From Chaenocephalus aceratus (taxonomy: Eukaryota; Chordata; Actinopteri; Perciformes; Channichthyidae), in NCBI GenBank assembly GCA_023974075.1, contig CM043792.1, positions 17,761,373-17,825,372 on the forward strand: a stretch of 64,000 nucleotides of DNA, read 5' to 3'. Position 1 is the first letter of the stretch. Each line of letters starts with the position of its first letter. Below the pieces are notes generated by a model. It searched no databases, was not told where the DNA came from, and saw only the letters and a list, made by a program, of their open reading frames with translations. Shown here one piece after another: positions 1 to 11,675 of the stretch. The translations under genes and the position numbers were made by a program.

Positions 1-246
1 TTTATATTTATTATGCTACTCTAATACTATTTTCTTTCTAATAAAGTTGTAATTTTAAATCACTCTTTCAAACACGATATTCTTATGGGATTAATAAAGT
101 TCTATATTTATTCTTATTTTATAGTATGTCATTCAATCTGCTGAATAACATACATTTTAATTATATCAACATTATGACTTTTGATTTGTAGTGCCTTTCA
201 AAACTGATAAAAGTGTTTTCTAGGGTGTAACATTTGGGTATGTCAT
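1..246. other. AT-rich flank, no gene seen
   Basis: AT-rich sequence left of the first DIRS element. I see no ORF of note, no repeat structure and no RNA gene here. Confidence 0.5.
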
Positions 247-881
247 GTTCTCATTCATAACACTCCGTTCGATGTCTCACTATGGGATGCGCCTCATCGC
301 GGAGCAAACAGAAGCATCAATCTCATTACGCCAATCCTGATTGGCTGGTGATCTTGACGTCAGCGTCAGGGAAATCACCCCCTATAAGTAGCTTGCGCCA
401 CAACGCATGCTTCATTCAAACACCTCTTCTCGCTTCAGAGCACATCTCTACAGTAGCCGGGCAAGTTTCACTGTCCACAGACTGAATCCAAATACCCATT
501 TCGGTCGACGGCGCTCGCCGGCTACTCCTTCTGCTTCGCAGAAAGACGGTAGTACTAACGCTGTTAGTATTTTACAAATCGACCCCGCCCTTCTCTTACC
601 CGAGAAAGTAAGGTAGGTCCGATTTTTCAAGCTAGCAGCACACCTGTTGCTAGCTTGCTCCCTCTCTACAGACACCACGGTAGCGAGGAAGTTTTTTCTT
701 TTCTCTCCTCCACGGAGGGGAAAAAGATTAAAAAGGAGCATACTGCCACACCAGTCAGTATTCTCCGGGAATAAAATACCCACACCGTCCTTTTTCTCCG
801 GATTAAGGACACGGTGGTAATACCTTTTTCTCCCGTCCCACCTGTCGAGAGCGGGCCTCTCCACGACACGAGGCGACCAAG

Positions 882-1800
882 ATGGACGCCCCTCTCCCTC
901 ACACCAGAGGAGTCAGGGACTCGGTGGCTCGACTCTGCGGCTGCGGGTTGAAGATCTCGGGCACAGACACACACCAGGTATGTTCGTCCTGCCTCGGGCT
1001 GGAACACACCTGAGGCGCTATCGACAACCCCGGCTCATGCGGACATTGTGTCCGCTTCACCGTTAAGAGCCTCCGCCGACGGTTAGCAAGACAAGCTAGC
1101 CTGTCGGAACAGGACCCCCCCCCATGTCCATGGACCCACCGGCCGGCAGTCAGGACACGGGGGCGTCCACCACAGAGAGTGAAACCCTCTCCGTGTCGGT
1201 CTGGGGCTCATTATCCGCGATGGCCACATAACCGGAATCCCGCGCCTGGCAGGCCGGGACCCGGTGACGACAAGACACGCGGGAACGGATTCCCGCGCTT
1301 TACCAAGCTGGGGCTCCTGGTTAGACCTCACCATGGTCTCACCCGCGGAGGATGTCCTCGAGCTGGACTATGAGGACGAAGAGGAGGACGCCCTGGCGTT
1401 CCTCCTTTCCGAGTCGGATGAACAAGAAGAGGACACCTTCATGTCATCGGCCCAGGCTGCAAAGCCTGGAGCGAGGGCTGCTCTCCCGGGCGATAGCACA
1501 CCAGCTTCGCCCGGTCTGAGCATGGACCTGCAGGCCGTGTGTAAACGCGCTGCGGTCAGACTCAACGTCCCGTGGCCTGAAATGGCCAAGGAGACCTCCA
1601 GGTCAGCAGCGGGCAAAAAGAGGCAACTCCTTCCGGTCTTCCCGTAAATGTTGGATGAAGTGTCGGTCTCGTGGAGAGACTGGCCCTTCAGCAACAAGGT
1701 CCCAATCCAGGGTGCCTCCTCCCTAGACTGCGACGGAATGGAGAGGCTCAGCCTGCTCCGCATACTGCCCATGGAACCGCTGGTAGCGGCCCACCTTCGG
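882..1800 (+). pseudogene. DIRS gag-like ORF, broken
   Basis: The start at 882 (MDAPLPHTRGV) matches the gag-like protein of the larger DIRS copy, including the Cys-rich N-terminus (CGCGLK, then CSSCLGLEH, then CGHC) that resembles a zinc-binding module. A stop codon interrupts the frame at about 1011. Another frame change follows near the C-run at about 1116. Later parts matching the acidic middle (EDEEEDALAFLLSESDEQEED, open in 1264-1647) lie in another frame. The sequence ends near 1800, where it joins recombinase sequence. Non-functional. Confidence 0.75.
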
Positions 1801-1814
1801 TAGAAGGTGGGCCA

Positions 1815-2003
1815 GGCCACTAGACTCGGGGCCTGGCTACATCCTGGGCTTTGTTCAAGGGTGTTTCCATCCAAGACATCTGTTCAGTGGCGAGCTGGTC
1901 CTCGCCGCTCACTTTTGTCCGCTTTTACAGGCTAGACGTCTCCGCTCCAAGTATGGCCCGCGCAGTGCTGGGCACCTTGTTGAGTCGGGACTCTACCTGT
2001 TAA
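1815..2003 (+). pseudogene. DIRS tyrosine recombinase, C-terminal fragment
   Basis: From about 1815 the sequence matches the last 60 or so codons of the recombinase encoded at 22810-23961, beginning at the catalytic HxxR motif and ending with a stop at 2001-2003. The codon after the His is TAG here, so even the HxxR box is broken. The stretch from GLATSWALFKGV onward, including the FVRFYRLDV segment with the presumed catalytic Tyr, is otherwise open. It abuts gag sequence directly, so the deletion joined gag to the recombinase tail. Confidence 0.8.
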
Positions 2004-2071
2004 ATTCTGGTTGATCGGTGATTTTCGAGATAAGCTCGTCTGGCAATACGGGAGCTACAATTTTCCATAGT

Positions 2072-2160
2072 GAGACATCGAACGGAGTGTTATGAATGAG
2101 AACTATAGGTTACTTACGTAACCCCAGTACTCAGAGTAACATGAAGTGAGATGTCTCACC
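2072..2160 (+). other. DIRS internal complementary region
   Basis: ATAGTGAGACATCGAACGGA and the following bases are the reverse complement of the element's left outer end. From CTATAGGTTACTTACGTAAC onward the sequence is the reverse complement of the right outer end. In DIRS1 this region is thought to template repair of the ends during circle formation. Confidence 0.75.
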
Positions 2161-2384
2161 AGACGTGAATCGAGAAGAGGTGCTTATTTTGAATGACGCA
2201 TGCGTTGTGGCGCAAGCTACTTATAGGGGGTGATTTCCCTGACGCTGACGTCAAGATCACCAGCCAATCAGGATTGGCGTAATGAGATTGATGCTTCTGT
2301 TTGCTCCGTGATGAGGCGCATCCCATAGTGAGACATCTCACTTCATGTTACTCTTAGAGCTGGGGTTACGTAAGTAACCTATAG

Positions 2385-5066
2385 ACTCATGGCACAAAAA
2401 CATCTCGGTTTGAGTTAGGGAACAAAAGCTGACTGTTGGTTGTAAACAGGAAGCAAACAATGGACTCCAAGATAAGTCCAAGATTATAGTCACTTATCCA
2501 ATCACCCTCACTGCCACCCGCTGGGGACATTGTGTCTCTAAAACAACAACAACAACACACAATTGTCTCTCACAGTTCCTCGTGTTTCTTGATGGCTTCG
2601 TCCCTTAGTAAATGTATAGATGTTATGTAATAAACAGGAGAGCTATTACTGATAAAAAGAATAATCCCTGCCCGAATTCTATATACAAACCTTACACATG
2701 CAAGAATAGGTGAAATGTGTCCACCACATTGAACGGTTTCAACATGTATGTGGAATAATGAACAATCTTATTGACCCGCTGACCTGTGTACGAAGAAAAA
2801 AAAGCAATTACATTAGGTGTTCAACCTGTTGTGATTCCCAGTTAGCTTTCATTCTAGCCACAATGTTTGTCCCTTCTGCAGCTCTGCTGGCTACAGGGTC
2901 CATCATTGAGGATTTAAAACTGCATTATTGAGGTTTTAAATTAGGGAATTTCAGCCAGAGCTGTCATGGCTGTCTGGCACACCTGGCACTATCTTTTATA
3001 ATTGAAGATTGTTTGGAATAGCGAAATAATACCAGGCTAAAGACACGTCGATTCAATACAATGGCAGACTTGCAATAATGGCCTTGCACATGATGACTGG
3101 GATTGGAAACACAGGTCAACAACAATGGATTCTTTGATAATCCAGCTGCCCGTCCCACTCTCTGGGCTTTGATCGAGTGGTTGTGTGTTGTTGTTGAGAG
3201 GCTGGCTGGGGATGGAGGTTGGCTGGGAACTGATAATGGGCTTCAGTGAATCACCAGAGATGAACCCCTGTTGAGAGATGGAAGAGAGGAAGGAGAAGAG
3301 AATGGAGGAGAGAGCAGCAGGGCAAACGAGGAAGAGAGGAGAGAAAGGATGGAGCAGGCTGGATCAAGAGGGAGGCTTGTCTGGGCCTCCTCCACCCTCC
3401 ATATTCCCCCAGTCCCCCCCCCCCCCCCTAGATGACCAGCACGCAGACAGCCCGGCAACATGACGGACGCTCCCCTCCTCTAATGAGCCCCAGTCACAGC
3501 TGAACACTCGCTGTGCTTTCCAGCTCCAGCAGAAAGGCCTGCCACCATGAAAAACTGCAGTTCAATTACAAACAACAAAAACAAGTATGCAAAGTCAAAT
3601 GGGGTCCTCCTGCACTATATCTCCAATATAATAATGTTTGTGTCTTTCAAGGTGTGTAATGGTAGTTTTTTTTCAGCCTCTAGCCATTGCATGCAACCAG
3701 GACACCTGCGGCGTGTACACAGCACGCACTCGCTCGGCCCGGCTTTCGCCTCTTTGCCACCTGTTCTGTCTCCTTCCAGAAGGAGCCAGCCAAGTGCCGA
3801 CGTCAGATAGCAGCATATCACATAAGCTCTGGGGAGAAAAGAAGAAGAAGAATCTTGTATAGTGGAGCTCTCACTCACATTTCACATTCACTAAATCCAT
3901 TCAGTAATCTCCTTATGCGTGTGACATGGCATCAGAGGAGGTTGTTGAGGTAACTGTCAGGGAATTTGATGCGAGTTCCCTTGTCACAGTCACTTTGGTT
4001 CGTTCCCGTCACTCAACTCCCCGTGCCCTGAGGGGCCACTGACAAGAGCAGTGTGTGCAGGCGGCGGGGATGTCCTGCAGGGTGCTCATTCCAGGTACAG
4101 GAGTCTGGGTGCAAGCCTGCCGTTTCACATTGGAAAGGCATTTGTGCACATTCGGCTCTGGCTTGTGGAAATGGTCTTTCATCAAATAACTGGCATTGAT
4201 TTTGTGGAGCCCGAGTCTTTGTTGCTGTATGTATATTGATTTTGTCCATCTTTGACATGTCAGGCAGGGGGTGAGCAGTAATGTGAAAAAGTACCCCCCC
4301 CCACCCATCTGCCAGATAGCCAATAAGGCCAGGCCAAAACACAGTAGGGAACCCTGCCATTAAAGCAATGCCCTCTGCCCAGCCCCATTACAGTCTATTA
4401 TTTAAAAAATGCGCTCTCTTGATGGAATTGGCACTGAGAACAAAAGCAACAGCAACTCCCATTTTTTAACAGCTCAGGCCCAAACACACAAACACGCACG
4501 CACACACCAAAAGCCATCTGAGTGTAATCTAGTCCTCACCCTGAGTCTCCTGTGGGTGTCTGTGGTTTGCTGTGCCAGTGAAATAAAAGCAGGCCTCTCT
4601 AATAACAGCGAATGTAATACCAGCACTAGTCCCTTAATGAGAGTGCCCTGTGTTTGCTCTAGGCTCATATCCGCAGCACCAGTGGGAGAGGAGGCGAGGA
4701 AGGGAGGAAGGAGGGAAATGTAGTTAAAATCCCCCATTAGCATCACCTCCAGGGCAAGCATGCATGCTCCCCAGGCGGCGGCGGGGGCTGCGTGTTCGAG
4801 CGTGGGGTGGGACGGGGGGCCACAAGATGCCCAGCCTCTGCACAGCTGGAGCTGCTCGGATGGCAATGTGTGCCGCCATTAATAACACGCAGAAATTACT
4901 GTGGTGCTTATTAAAAAAACAGCGTGACACTGGAGATCGGATGAGAAACAATCTGCTACAGCAGCAAAGAGAATGGACGGGAATGACAAATGATGTAAAA
5001 CATAGAAGAAGAAGAACATAGAAGATAAATACAATGTTCCTCCATATCATCTGATGGCGGGTGAGG
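2385..5066. other. Unique sequence, no gene seen
   Basis: No credible exon. It contains a purine-rich tract (about 3270-3350), a C-run at about 3414-3429, and moderately complex sequence at about 4580-4920 with AATAA/TTAAT-rich blocks that could be conserved non-coding DNA. That cannot be judged without alignment. Confidence 0.45.
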
Positions 5067-5073
5067 ACCGGAG

Positions 5074-5583
5074 CAACACACTCTCACTCCCTAAGCGTCC
5101 AGGAGCGACGTTTTGGTCAGTGTCCGTGGCGTCCAGTTGTGACGCTCCTAGGCTCCTTTAGCGTCATAAAGGGACGCAAATAGCTTTCAACTGATTGCAA
5201 TGTATTCCCATCTGCGTCGGGATTTGACGCTCATGGAAGCAAGGCATTCGTTTGTGTCGGCTGCCCTTAAAGGCAATGTGAGCGTCCATTCCCATTGGAT
5301 AACGGAGAATTGTACACCCGGAAGTAAGTATTCCTCTTACTGTCGATTGATTTTACAGTGATATCTGCACTACTCATCGACTAAAAAACACCAGATCATC
5401 CTTGTTAATTACACAACATTTGATTGGTTTAAATTGTGTGCAATGCTTTTGTATTTTTCCCCTTCGATTCGGAGAAAACACATAATATTTTTTCGGAGTA
5501 AAGGATGGCAGAAGACAATACACTACTCAGAATCCCCAGCTATCGTTTGGACTACACCATGTGCTCTGTTTGACAAACCCCGT
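5074..5583 (+). repeat. Left terminal inverted repeat
   Basis: Reverse complement recurs at 8523-9026. The outer part is rich in GCGTC/GACGC-type words in both orientations, for example GACGCTCCTAGGCTCC, possible transposase-binding sites. Confidence 0.85.
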
Positions 5584-5908
5584 GATAGTCCTCAAGCTCT
5601 GTGATTGGAGAGTGTGCTCCGAGGGTTACACCGATTCTCTAGACCCTCCAGAAAAACGCGATTCTGCGATCGCAGAATTTACCGCATAATCAGCAAAATG
5701 GCGCAGATTTTTTAAAAGGCCGCATATTTATCAAAAGGCCGCATAATCCCCGCATTTTTCCACACAAAGTTGAGGGGAAAAAAAGTTAACTCCTCTTGAC
5801 GTGAAGTGATGATGATGTTGACGCGACGTCATCAGCTTGCGCATCACAGAAGGTAAACAACACCGTAGAGTGAACGTGTGGAACTCACACGAGAGAGAAA
5901 ACACCAAG

Positions 5909-6203
5909 ATGAAAAAATCTAATCCATCTCATTTACCGACGAACATTTCTGCTAAAGACCGGGCAAAGCAGTACCCCGATGTCTTGCACGAAAGTGGGGG
6001 GAAACTATTCTGCACCCCGTGCAACTGTGTTGGAGCATAAGAGAAAATCCACGGTGACGACCCACTTTGATTCATTCAAACATTCGAAAATGCTTTCTGC
6101 TGCTGCGGACAAGAAAGCCAAACAACTCACGTTCACCGAGGCATCGACCTCCAAAACCCTTTCGAGGGCTACAAGAAACGAAGTGAGTAGCCTACAAGAT
6201 TGA
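5909..6203 (+). pseudogene. CGGBP1/hAT-like zinc-finger remnant
   Basis: A frame starting at 5909 (MKKSNPSHLPTN) runs through GGKLFCTPCNCV and stops at about 6040. The protein continues in another frame with EHKRKSTVTTHFDSFKHSK and onward to 6203, so one frameshift lies near 6020. The pattern Cys-x2-Cys followed by His-x5-His within HFDSFKH, preceded by GGKLFC, resembles the BED-like finger of CGGBP1 and related hAT transposases. The catalytic domain is absent. Assignment is by motif only. Confidence 0.6.
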
Positions 6204-6253
6204 AGCTGGTCAGATAACGAACGAGTAAATGAAAAACAGAATGAGGTGGAGAA

Positions 6254-6254
<1 letters not shown>

Positions 6255-6274
<20 letters not shown>
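6255..6274 (+). repeat. (TG)n microsatellite
   Basis: Short (TG)n run followed by (GA)n, inside the nested element. Confidence 0.8.
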
Positions 6275-6284
<10 letters not shown>

Positions 6285-7001
6285 TGTGATTAAAATAGCC
6301 CCATTGCTTTTACAATAAATACACATTGAATGTGTTTAATTGAATAGTAAAAGGGGTTTAACGTTAGTGGCAGGTTGTGTGAGAGAGAATAAATAAATAA
6401 GACAGCCCAATATTTATTTTTTTCCGCACATTTCGCAACTCCCCGCAATTTCACCGCATCAAATCACATAAAACCCGGATGTTTGATCGCATAATCAAGG
6501 ATTTTAGCCCGCATAATCAAGGATTTTTGTCCGCATAATCAAGGATTTTTGCCCGCGTTTTTCTGGAGGGTCTAATTCTCGAATAGCACTTGAAATGGGA
6601 TGGAACCACGGCAGACTGTCCAAAACTGAATTTTAACAGGTCCACCGCGTCCCCCCCCTCCCCCACCCCGTCCCCAGAACTACACATGCTGGCTATTCTG
6701 TTTCGCAACATGTTCTCTATCTATGGCACGTCTCTACTGGGAGTTGTAGTTTTAAAAGACGTTTTCGTATTTCCCATAATAAGAAGTTGCCAGTATTAAA
6801 CTGTGTACATCCCTGGAGGTTTAGGGGATAGGAAACACTCAAAATTTAAAACATATAATAAATAAATGGGTGAAAATTGCTTGTGCCCATAATGAGCAGC
6901 ATTAATATATATACACACACATGCCAGCTAAGGTCAGAAAGAGCTTTATTTAACAGCTGGTCTTATGTTTGTGACCCCTGTCGTTAATTGATAACATTAC
7001 A

Positions 7002-7130
7002 TTACATTACATTAATTGATAAGCCTGAAACATGCACTTGTCAAGGTTCAGAGGCAAATTTTGCAAATATGGCAGTAGCCATCGATCAGCTTAAGATAAG
7101 ATATACTTTATTGATCCCAAGTTGGAACAT
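7002..7130 (+). repeat. Retroposon tail-like sequence
   Basis: (ACATT)n at about 7004-7013 and the phrase GATATACTTTATTGATCCCA at about 7107 resemble 3' tails of common fish LINE/SINE repeats. Fragmentary; the family is not determined. Confidence 0.35.
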
Positions 7131-8522
7131 TTGCGTTACATCAGCATGTGTAACAGTTAAATATGCAGTGGTGTTTATTTGTAAATCATTTAGTATAATC
7201 ACACAAATTCTGTGTTTTATATTTAACAATTCTGTGTTCTTTATTTATTGATTGTTCAATACCTGACAAGGCCGGAGATTAAATATCTACATACATCTTA
7301 TAAGAGTATAATACATTATGTATAATATCAGTTAAAATAAGTGCTTCAACATAGTTAACATTGCTGGAGGTATGCACAAATATTGATAGATGTCTTGTAA
7401 TGCACTATTGAGGAACCTGCGACCCAAGTTTTTCATTCAGTGCAGAACTACACCATAGTTGTGTAGGCCTATATGATATGTCAATAAACCTTAGAAAATC
7501 TTGAAATCTTGAAAGGGATGTGCAAAATAGTCATTATATACAGTCTTAATTAACTATTAGTAGAGAATAACGAGTAATGATATACTTTATAGGGATCCTA
7601 TTAATATCTAATATAAAAATAATGAAATTCAATAACATGCTTTAACCACTAGGTGTCCCTTTATATCAGCTGTGCACCTTTATGGTGTAAATACAGCCTA
7701 TCTACCAATTGGATCAAATATAAAAGTCAGTCGAATTAGTGTTGATACTGCAAGGAGACGTATTGTGTGAAAAGAAATGTAAGATGTTGTTTAATGGCTG
7801 ATATATTTATGATCCACGTCACGTTTTCAGTTCCTCATGTTTGTCTAGAGGTCTTCTAATCAGGGCTCTATAAATACAGAACTACGGCAGATATGTAATA
7901 TTTAATGCAGCCGAACCGTGTATTACAATGCCGTTATGTGATGACTTTCAAAGAGAAAAGTAAGCACACTCGGAATAAAGTATTATTTTATTTATTAAAA
8001 ATGTTTTCGGTCTGTTTCCGGTATTTGTTAATGACGATGTGCTGTGAGATGTGAGACTGGAATTGCACAGGGGAAAATAACGTAGGCAATCTTTAGATGC
8101 GGATTTTGTTAAAGTAATATGTTTGCGCTGTGGACCAACACTATACATTGACGGGGAAGGGGGGTAGCAATAAAGATAACACCATTAAAACAGTTACACA
8201 ACATAACAGAAATAATATCGATAGCAGTGTCCCTAGCAACCATGGTAACAATGAAAACGTCGCGATTTCCTGAAGTAATCTTCGTAATAACTAGCAAACC
8301 AAAGATCATGTGCATCCACTGCACACATAATCTGAAATAACAACTCATATTTCTCGCATCAAATGACATCAAAACGCATTTTAATGGCCAAACTAACTTT
8401 AAAATAGGCATTTTTCCACCGAGAATAAAACGAAGTTCGGCCATGTTTTTCTTTTTCTGCAGGGAGAAATTTGAAGATCACATCACATAGACGCCAGCCA
8501 TTGGAATGAATGGTGAAAAAAA

Positions 8523-9026
8523 ACGGGGTTTGTCAAACAGAGCACATGGTGTAATCCGAACGATAGCTGGGGATTCTGGGTAGTGTAGTGTCTTCTGCCA
8601 TCCTTTACTCCGAAAAAATATTTGTTTTCTCCGAATCGAAGGGGAAAAATACAAAAGCATTGCACACAATTTAAACCAATCAATGTTGTGTAATTAACAA
8701 GGATAATCTGGTGTTTTTTAGTCGATGAGTAGTGCAGATATCACTGTAAAATCAATCGACAGTAAGAGGAGTACTTACTTCCGGGTGTACAATTCTCCGT
8801 TATCCAATGGGAATGGACGCTCACATTGCCTTTAGGGCAGCTGACACAAACGAATGCCGTGCTTCCATGAGCGTCAAATCCCGCCGCAGATGGGAATACA
8901 TTGCAATCAGTTGAAAGCTATTTGCATCCCTTTATGACGCTGAAGGAGCCTAGGAGCGTCACAACTGGACGCCACGGACACTGACCAAACGTCGCTCCTG
9001 GACGCTTAGGGAGTGAGAGTGTGTTG
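8523..9026 (-). repeat. Right terminal inverted repeat
   Basis: Inverted partner of 5074-5583, about 504 bp. The reverse-strand ORF at 8109-8444 lies just inside it; its product (MAELRFILGGKMPILKL...) is not one I recognise. Confidence 0.85.
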
Positions 9027-9033
9027 ACCGGAG

Positions 9034-10064
9034 AGAAAAAGATCAAAGGAAGAGTGTAGGAGTGTGAAGTCATTTTGAGAGTGTTTATGTGCACATTTGG
9101 CATCTGTGTGTAATATAACATTACAGGAGACGAAGTAAACAAGAGTATAAATTAGAAACTTGCACATGAAAGCGTTCGTCCAGTCAGGTGGTTGGAATAC
9201 ATTCATGATAGTCAAATTGTTAACTAGCAACCCTTTAACAATTAGCATGTCGGACATATAAAGAAACTAAACCAAAACAAAGCATTGCAATCATCTCTGC
9301 TTTAATAGTCTTTGTGAGGTCCCCTGAGTGTTCACTAAACAGAGTGATCGTGGTGGAGATTTGAATATTTAATAACAGGAAGAGATTGGAGAGGAGCAGC
9401 GTCTGGGGAGAACAACAATCCGTTTGGACTCGCTGGGCAAATGAGGGAAACTAGGCTGAGCTCATTGAATTTGTCCCTGTGGTATAAATGAATTTTAAAT
9501 GAATTTTATGGAATAGCCATGAATACACTTCGAAAACAGTGAGCGGGGAGTGTTCTTCTGCTTCATATGGAGACAGAATATCTGTCTATTTACAATGAAG
9601 GTGCCCTGAAACCACAGCTTAGGGAGCAGACAGACAGATGTAAGGCTTATCAGGATTGGAGAATTCTCCGGGGTATATATGATAGAGACATTTATTCTCC
9701 GCCAGCTACAGAATAACATGCTTTTTATCAGGGACACATGTATTTTCATCTAATATATTCTCAATCCAACTCATCCATCATGGTGTGTACTTGTAGGGAT
9801 CAAACTGATCTACATGTGTAGATTGAGTTTGTGTTGTGAAAAATACAAAACTTAAATATTAATTTTTTGAGTAAAGGTTTTTCTTTGAACTCTTCTTAGC
9901 AATGGACTCGCTGCACCTACTAAACATCAAAACACCACCAGTGTACGACCCCAAAAACTGAAGGAGCACCTTGTATCTTCAACCTCATCCAAGGATGTGT
10001 ATGTTACCATAGAAACTGTTTAGATGTAATTAATTACACGGATCCTCAATCCAAAACACACACA

Positions 10065-10138
<74 letters not shown>

Positions 10139-10604
10139 AGAGAGCGATGCCACCAACATGTAGCTGTTGTGTAACTCAAAGAACTGTTGAATAAACTTTA
10201 GCAGTAAACATTTGGTCTTCCAGAGCGTCAAAAAGTCGAAAGAGCAAGAATATTTATACAGTATACACTCCATATACAAATTTAAATTGGATTATATGAT
10301 AGTGTTTTTTTAGAGTCTTAATTTTAAGTTACAAAAAGTAAAATTACTCATTGAGTAAATGTTTAATTTCAGAACAATTTGTATTATATGACTGGGTTAT
10401 AATTATTGATGGATTAATGTCATTATCACTTTAATGATGCACCTAAATGTAGAATATATCTAATGGCCTTACATTGTGAATTTCTTTCTTTCAGTCTTTA
10501 TTTTGAACAGATTAAAAATAACAAATGTGAAAAACAGAATGTTGTTATTGTTATATAATACAGTATGTATCCACCCACATTCATGGTAATATTTGTATAT
10601 TCAA
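9034..10604. other. Unique AT-rich sequence with a microsatellite
   Basis: No credible exon or RNA gene. The only feature I can support is the CA repeat at about 10057-10135. Confidence 0.45.
10057..10135 (+). repeat. (CA)n microsatellite
   Basis: About 39 CA dinucleotides with one break (CACCACAC) near the start, followed by a GA run. ORFs read through it are artefacts. Confidence 0.95.
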
Positions 10605-11175
10605 CAAAAAAAAGAAAAAAAAGTCTTCATATTAATAATAATAATAAATCATATGTGTCCGAAAGGGAGTAGGAGGAAGCAAATGCTTATTAATTCCCAC
10701 CCCTTACTTGATAAATGATTGTCCTTTAAATCATTATGCAAGTTATTCCTACTTACATTTACATTTATACATACATATACAATAATTTCTCATCTTCAAT
10801 CACCCTTTCTTCATTCTCATATTTTTCCAAAAAAGTGTTTCTGTACATCCTTTTAAACTGAATTATGCTTGTGCTTTGTTTTAACTTCTGCTCCAAACCA
10901 TTCCATAAAATCACCCCACAGATTGTTATACTCATACTTCTCAGAGTTGTTCTGACCTTGAGTTGTTTAAAATGTAGATTTTCTTCTCAAATTATACCCA
11001 CCCTCTCTGTCTACGAACAATGTTTTAATTTCCTAGGAAGTAGATTATGTCTGGCTCTGTACATGATTTGTGCCGTTTTAAATGTAACCAGATCAATGAA
11101 CTTCAATATGTGTGACTTCAAAAATAATACATTAGTGTGTGCAAGATATCCAACATTATTGATAACTCTTATAGC

Positions 11176-11675
11176 TAGAGATGTCCCGATACGATCACGT
11201 GATCGGGGATCGGAGCCGATCACGTGATTTTTCAAAAAGATCGGAATCGGAGAAAAAAATTTCAGGAGTTTGGAAGTATTATAAAATTGAAAGCGAAGGC
11301 AGTGTAACAGCCAGATGCAATGTTTGCAAGGCAGAGGTTCCACGTGGTGGAAATAACAGAGCTACGTTCAACACGACCAATCTAATACGCTACCTGAGAA
11401 ACAAACACCAACAACAACACGACGAGTACACAGCAGCCACTCGGGTAACGGCACTGAAACAACCGACACTTTTAAAAGGAAAGAGAAACTGCCCCAGAAC
11501 AGTGAAAAGGCCAAAAAAATAACAGCCAAGATATCCAGCCGTTATCTGTTAACTTTTTTTTCTCTTAATGCATTGCATAAAGATCGGATCGGGAAAAATC
11601 GGTATCGGCAGATTGTCAAAATCAAAATGATCGGAATTGGATCGGGAGCAAAAAAAGGTGATCGGGACATCCCTA
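11176..11675 (+). mobile_element. Short hAT element in the LINE
   Basis: The ends TAGAGATGTCCCGAT and ATCGGGACATCCCTA form TIRs, with further repeats of GATCGG/CCGATC words inside. A perfect 8-bp target duplication CTTATAGC lies at 11168-11175 and 11676-11683, diagnostic of hAT. The element is 500 bp and carries only a BED finger reading frame. Confidence 0.92.
11181..11522 (+). CDS. BED zinc-finger fragment of hAT transposase
   Basis: A 113-codon open frame. Residues about 29-80 have the BED layout: an aromatic patch VWKYY, then Cys-x2-Cys in RCNVCKAEVPRGG, then LIRYLRNKHQQQHDE with the two His ligands. BED fingers bind TIR DNA in hAT transposases. A full transposase is about 600 residues; here the RNase H-like catalytic and dimerisation domains are missing. 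The first residues are encoded by the TIR itself, so the true start may be internal. It may encode a small DNA-binding protein or nothing. Confidence 0.6.
   Translation: MSRYDHVIGDRSRSRDFSKRSESEKKISGVWKYYKIESEGSVTARCNVCKAEVPRGGNNRATFNTTNLIRYLRNKHQQQHDEYTAATRVTALKQPTLLKGKRNCPRTVKRPKK

Larger units (their letters stand above)
247..2384 (+). mobile_element. DIRS1-like retrotransposon, internally deleted copy
   Basis: This 2.1-kb element has the end structure of DIRS1 elements. The left end begins GTTCTCATTCATAACACTCC and is followed by an inverted terminal repeat (about 270-435) that recurs reversed at about 2176-2335. An internal complementary region (about 2072-2160) contains the reverse complement of the left outer end followed by that of the right outer end. 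That arrangement is the hallmark of DIRS1 replication through a circular intermediate. The interior keeps only a decayed gag-like region and the last part of the tyrosine recombinase; everything between is deleted. No target duplication is visible, as expected for recombinase-integrated elements. The ends closely match the larger copy at 22411-27870. Confidence 0.85.
5640..6574 (+). mobile_element. Nested DNA transposon with finger exon
   Basis: TAGACCCTCCAGAAAAACGC at 5640 is matched by its reverse complement ending at 6574. The 6-bp repeat ATTCTC (5634-5639 and 6575-6580) flanks it and may be part of the target duplication. Subterminal regions carry repeated CGCATAATC words: left in inverted form, right as three copies of GCATAATCAAGGATTTT. 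The 0.94-kb element sits just inside the left TIR of the 5074-9026 transposon, so it is younger. It keeps only a zinc-finger coding piece, so it is probably hAT-like and non-autonomous. Confidence 0.7.
5074..9026. mobile_element. DNA transposon with about 500-bp TIRs
   Basis: The ends CAACACACTCTCACTCCCTA (5074) and its reverse complement (to 9026) begin inverted repeats of roughly 505-510 bp (5074-5583 and 8523-9026). The two arms differ only by scattered substitutions and small indels. The element is flanked by a 7-bp direct repeat ACCGGAG (5067-5073 and 9027-9033), a good target-site duplication. The interior is AT-rich and holds no recognisable transposase, so this is a non-autonomous copy. 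Long TIRs plus a 7-bp duplication do not settle the superfamily: hAT gives 8 bp, Harbinger 3 bp, piggyBac/Kolobok TTAA. Left unclassified. Confidence 0.85.
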
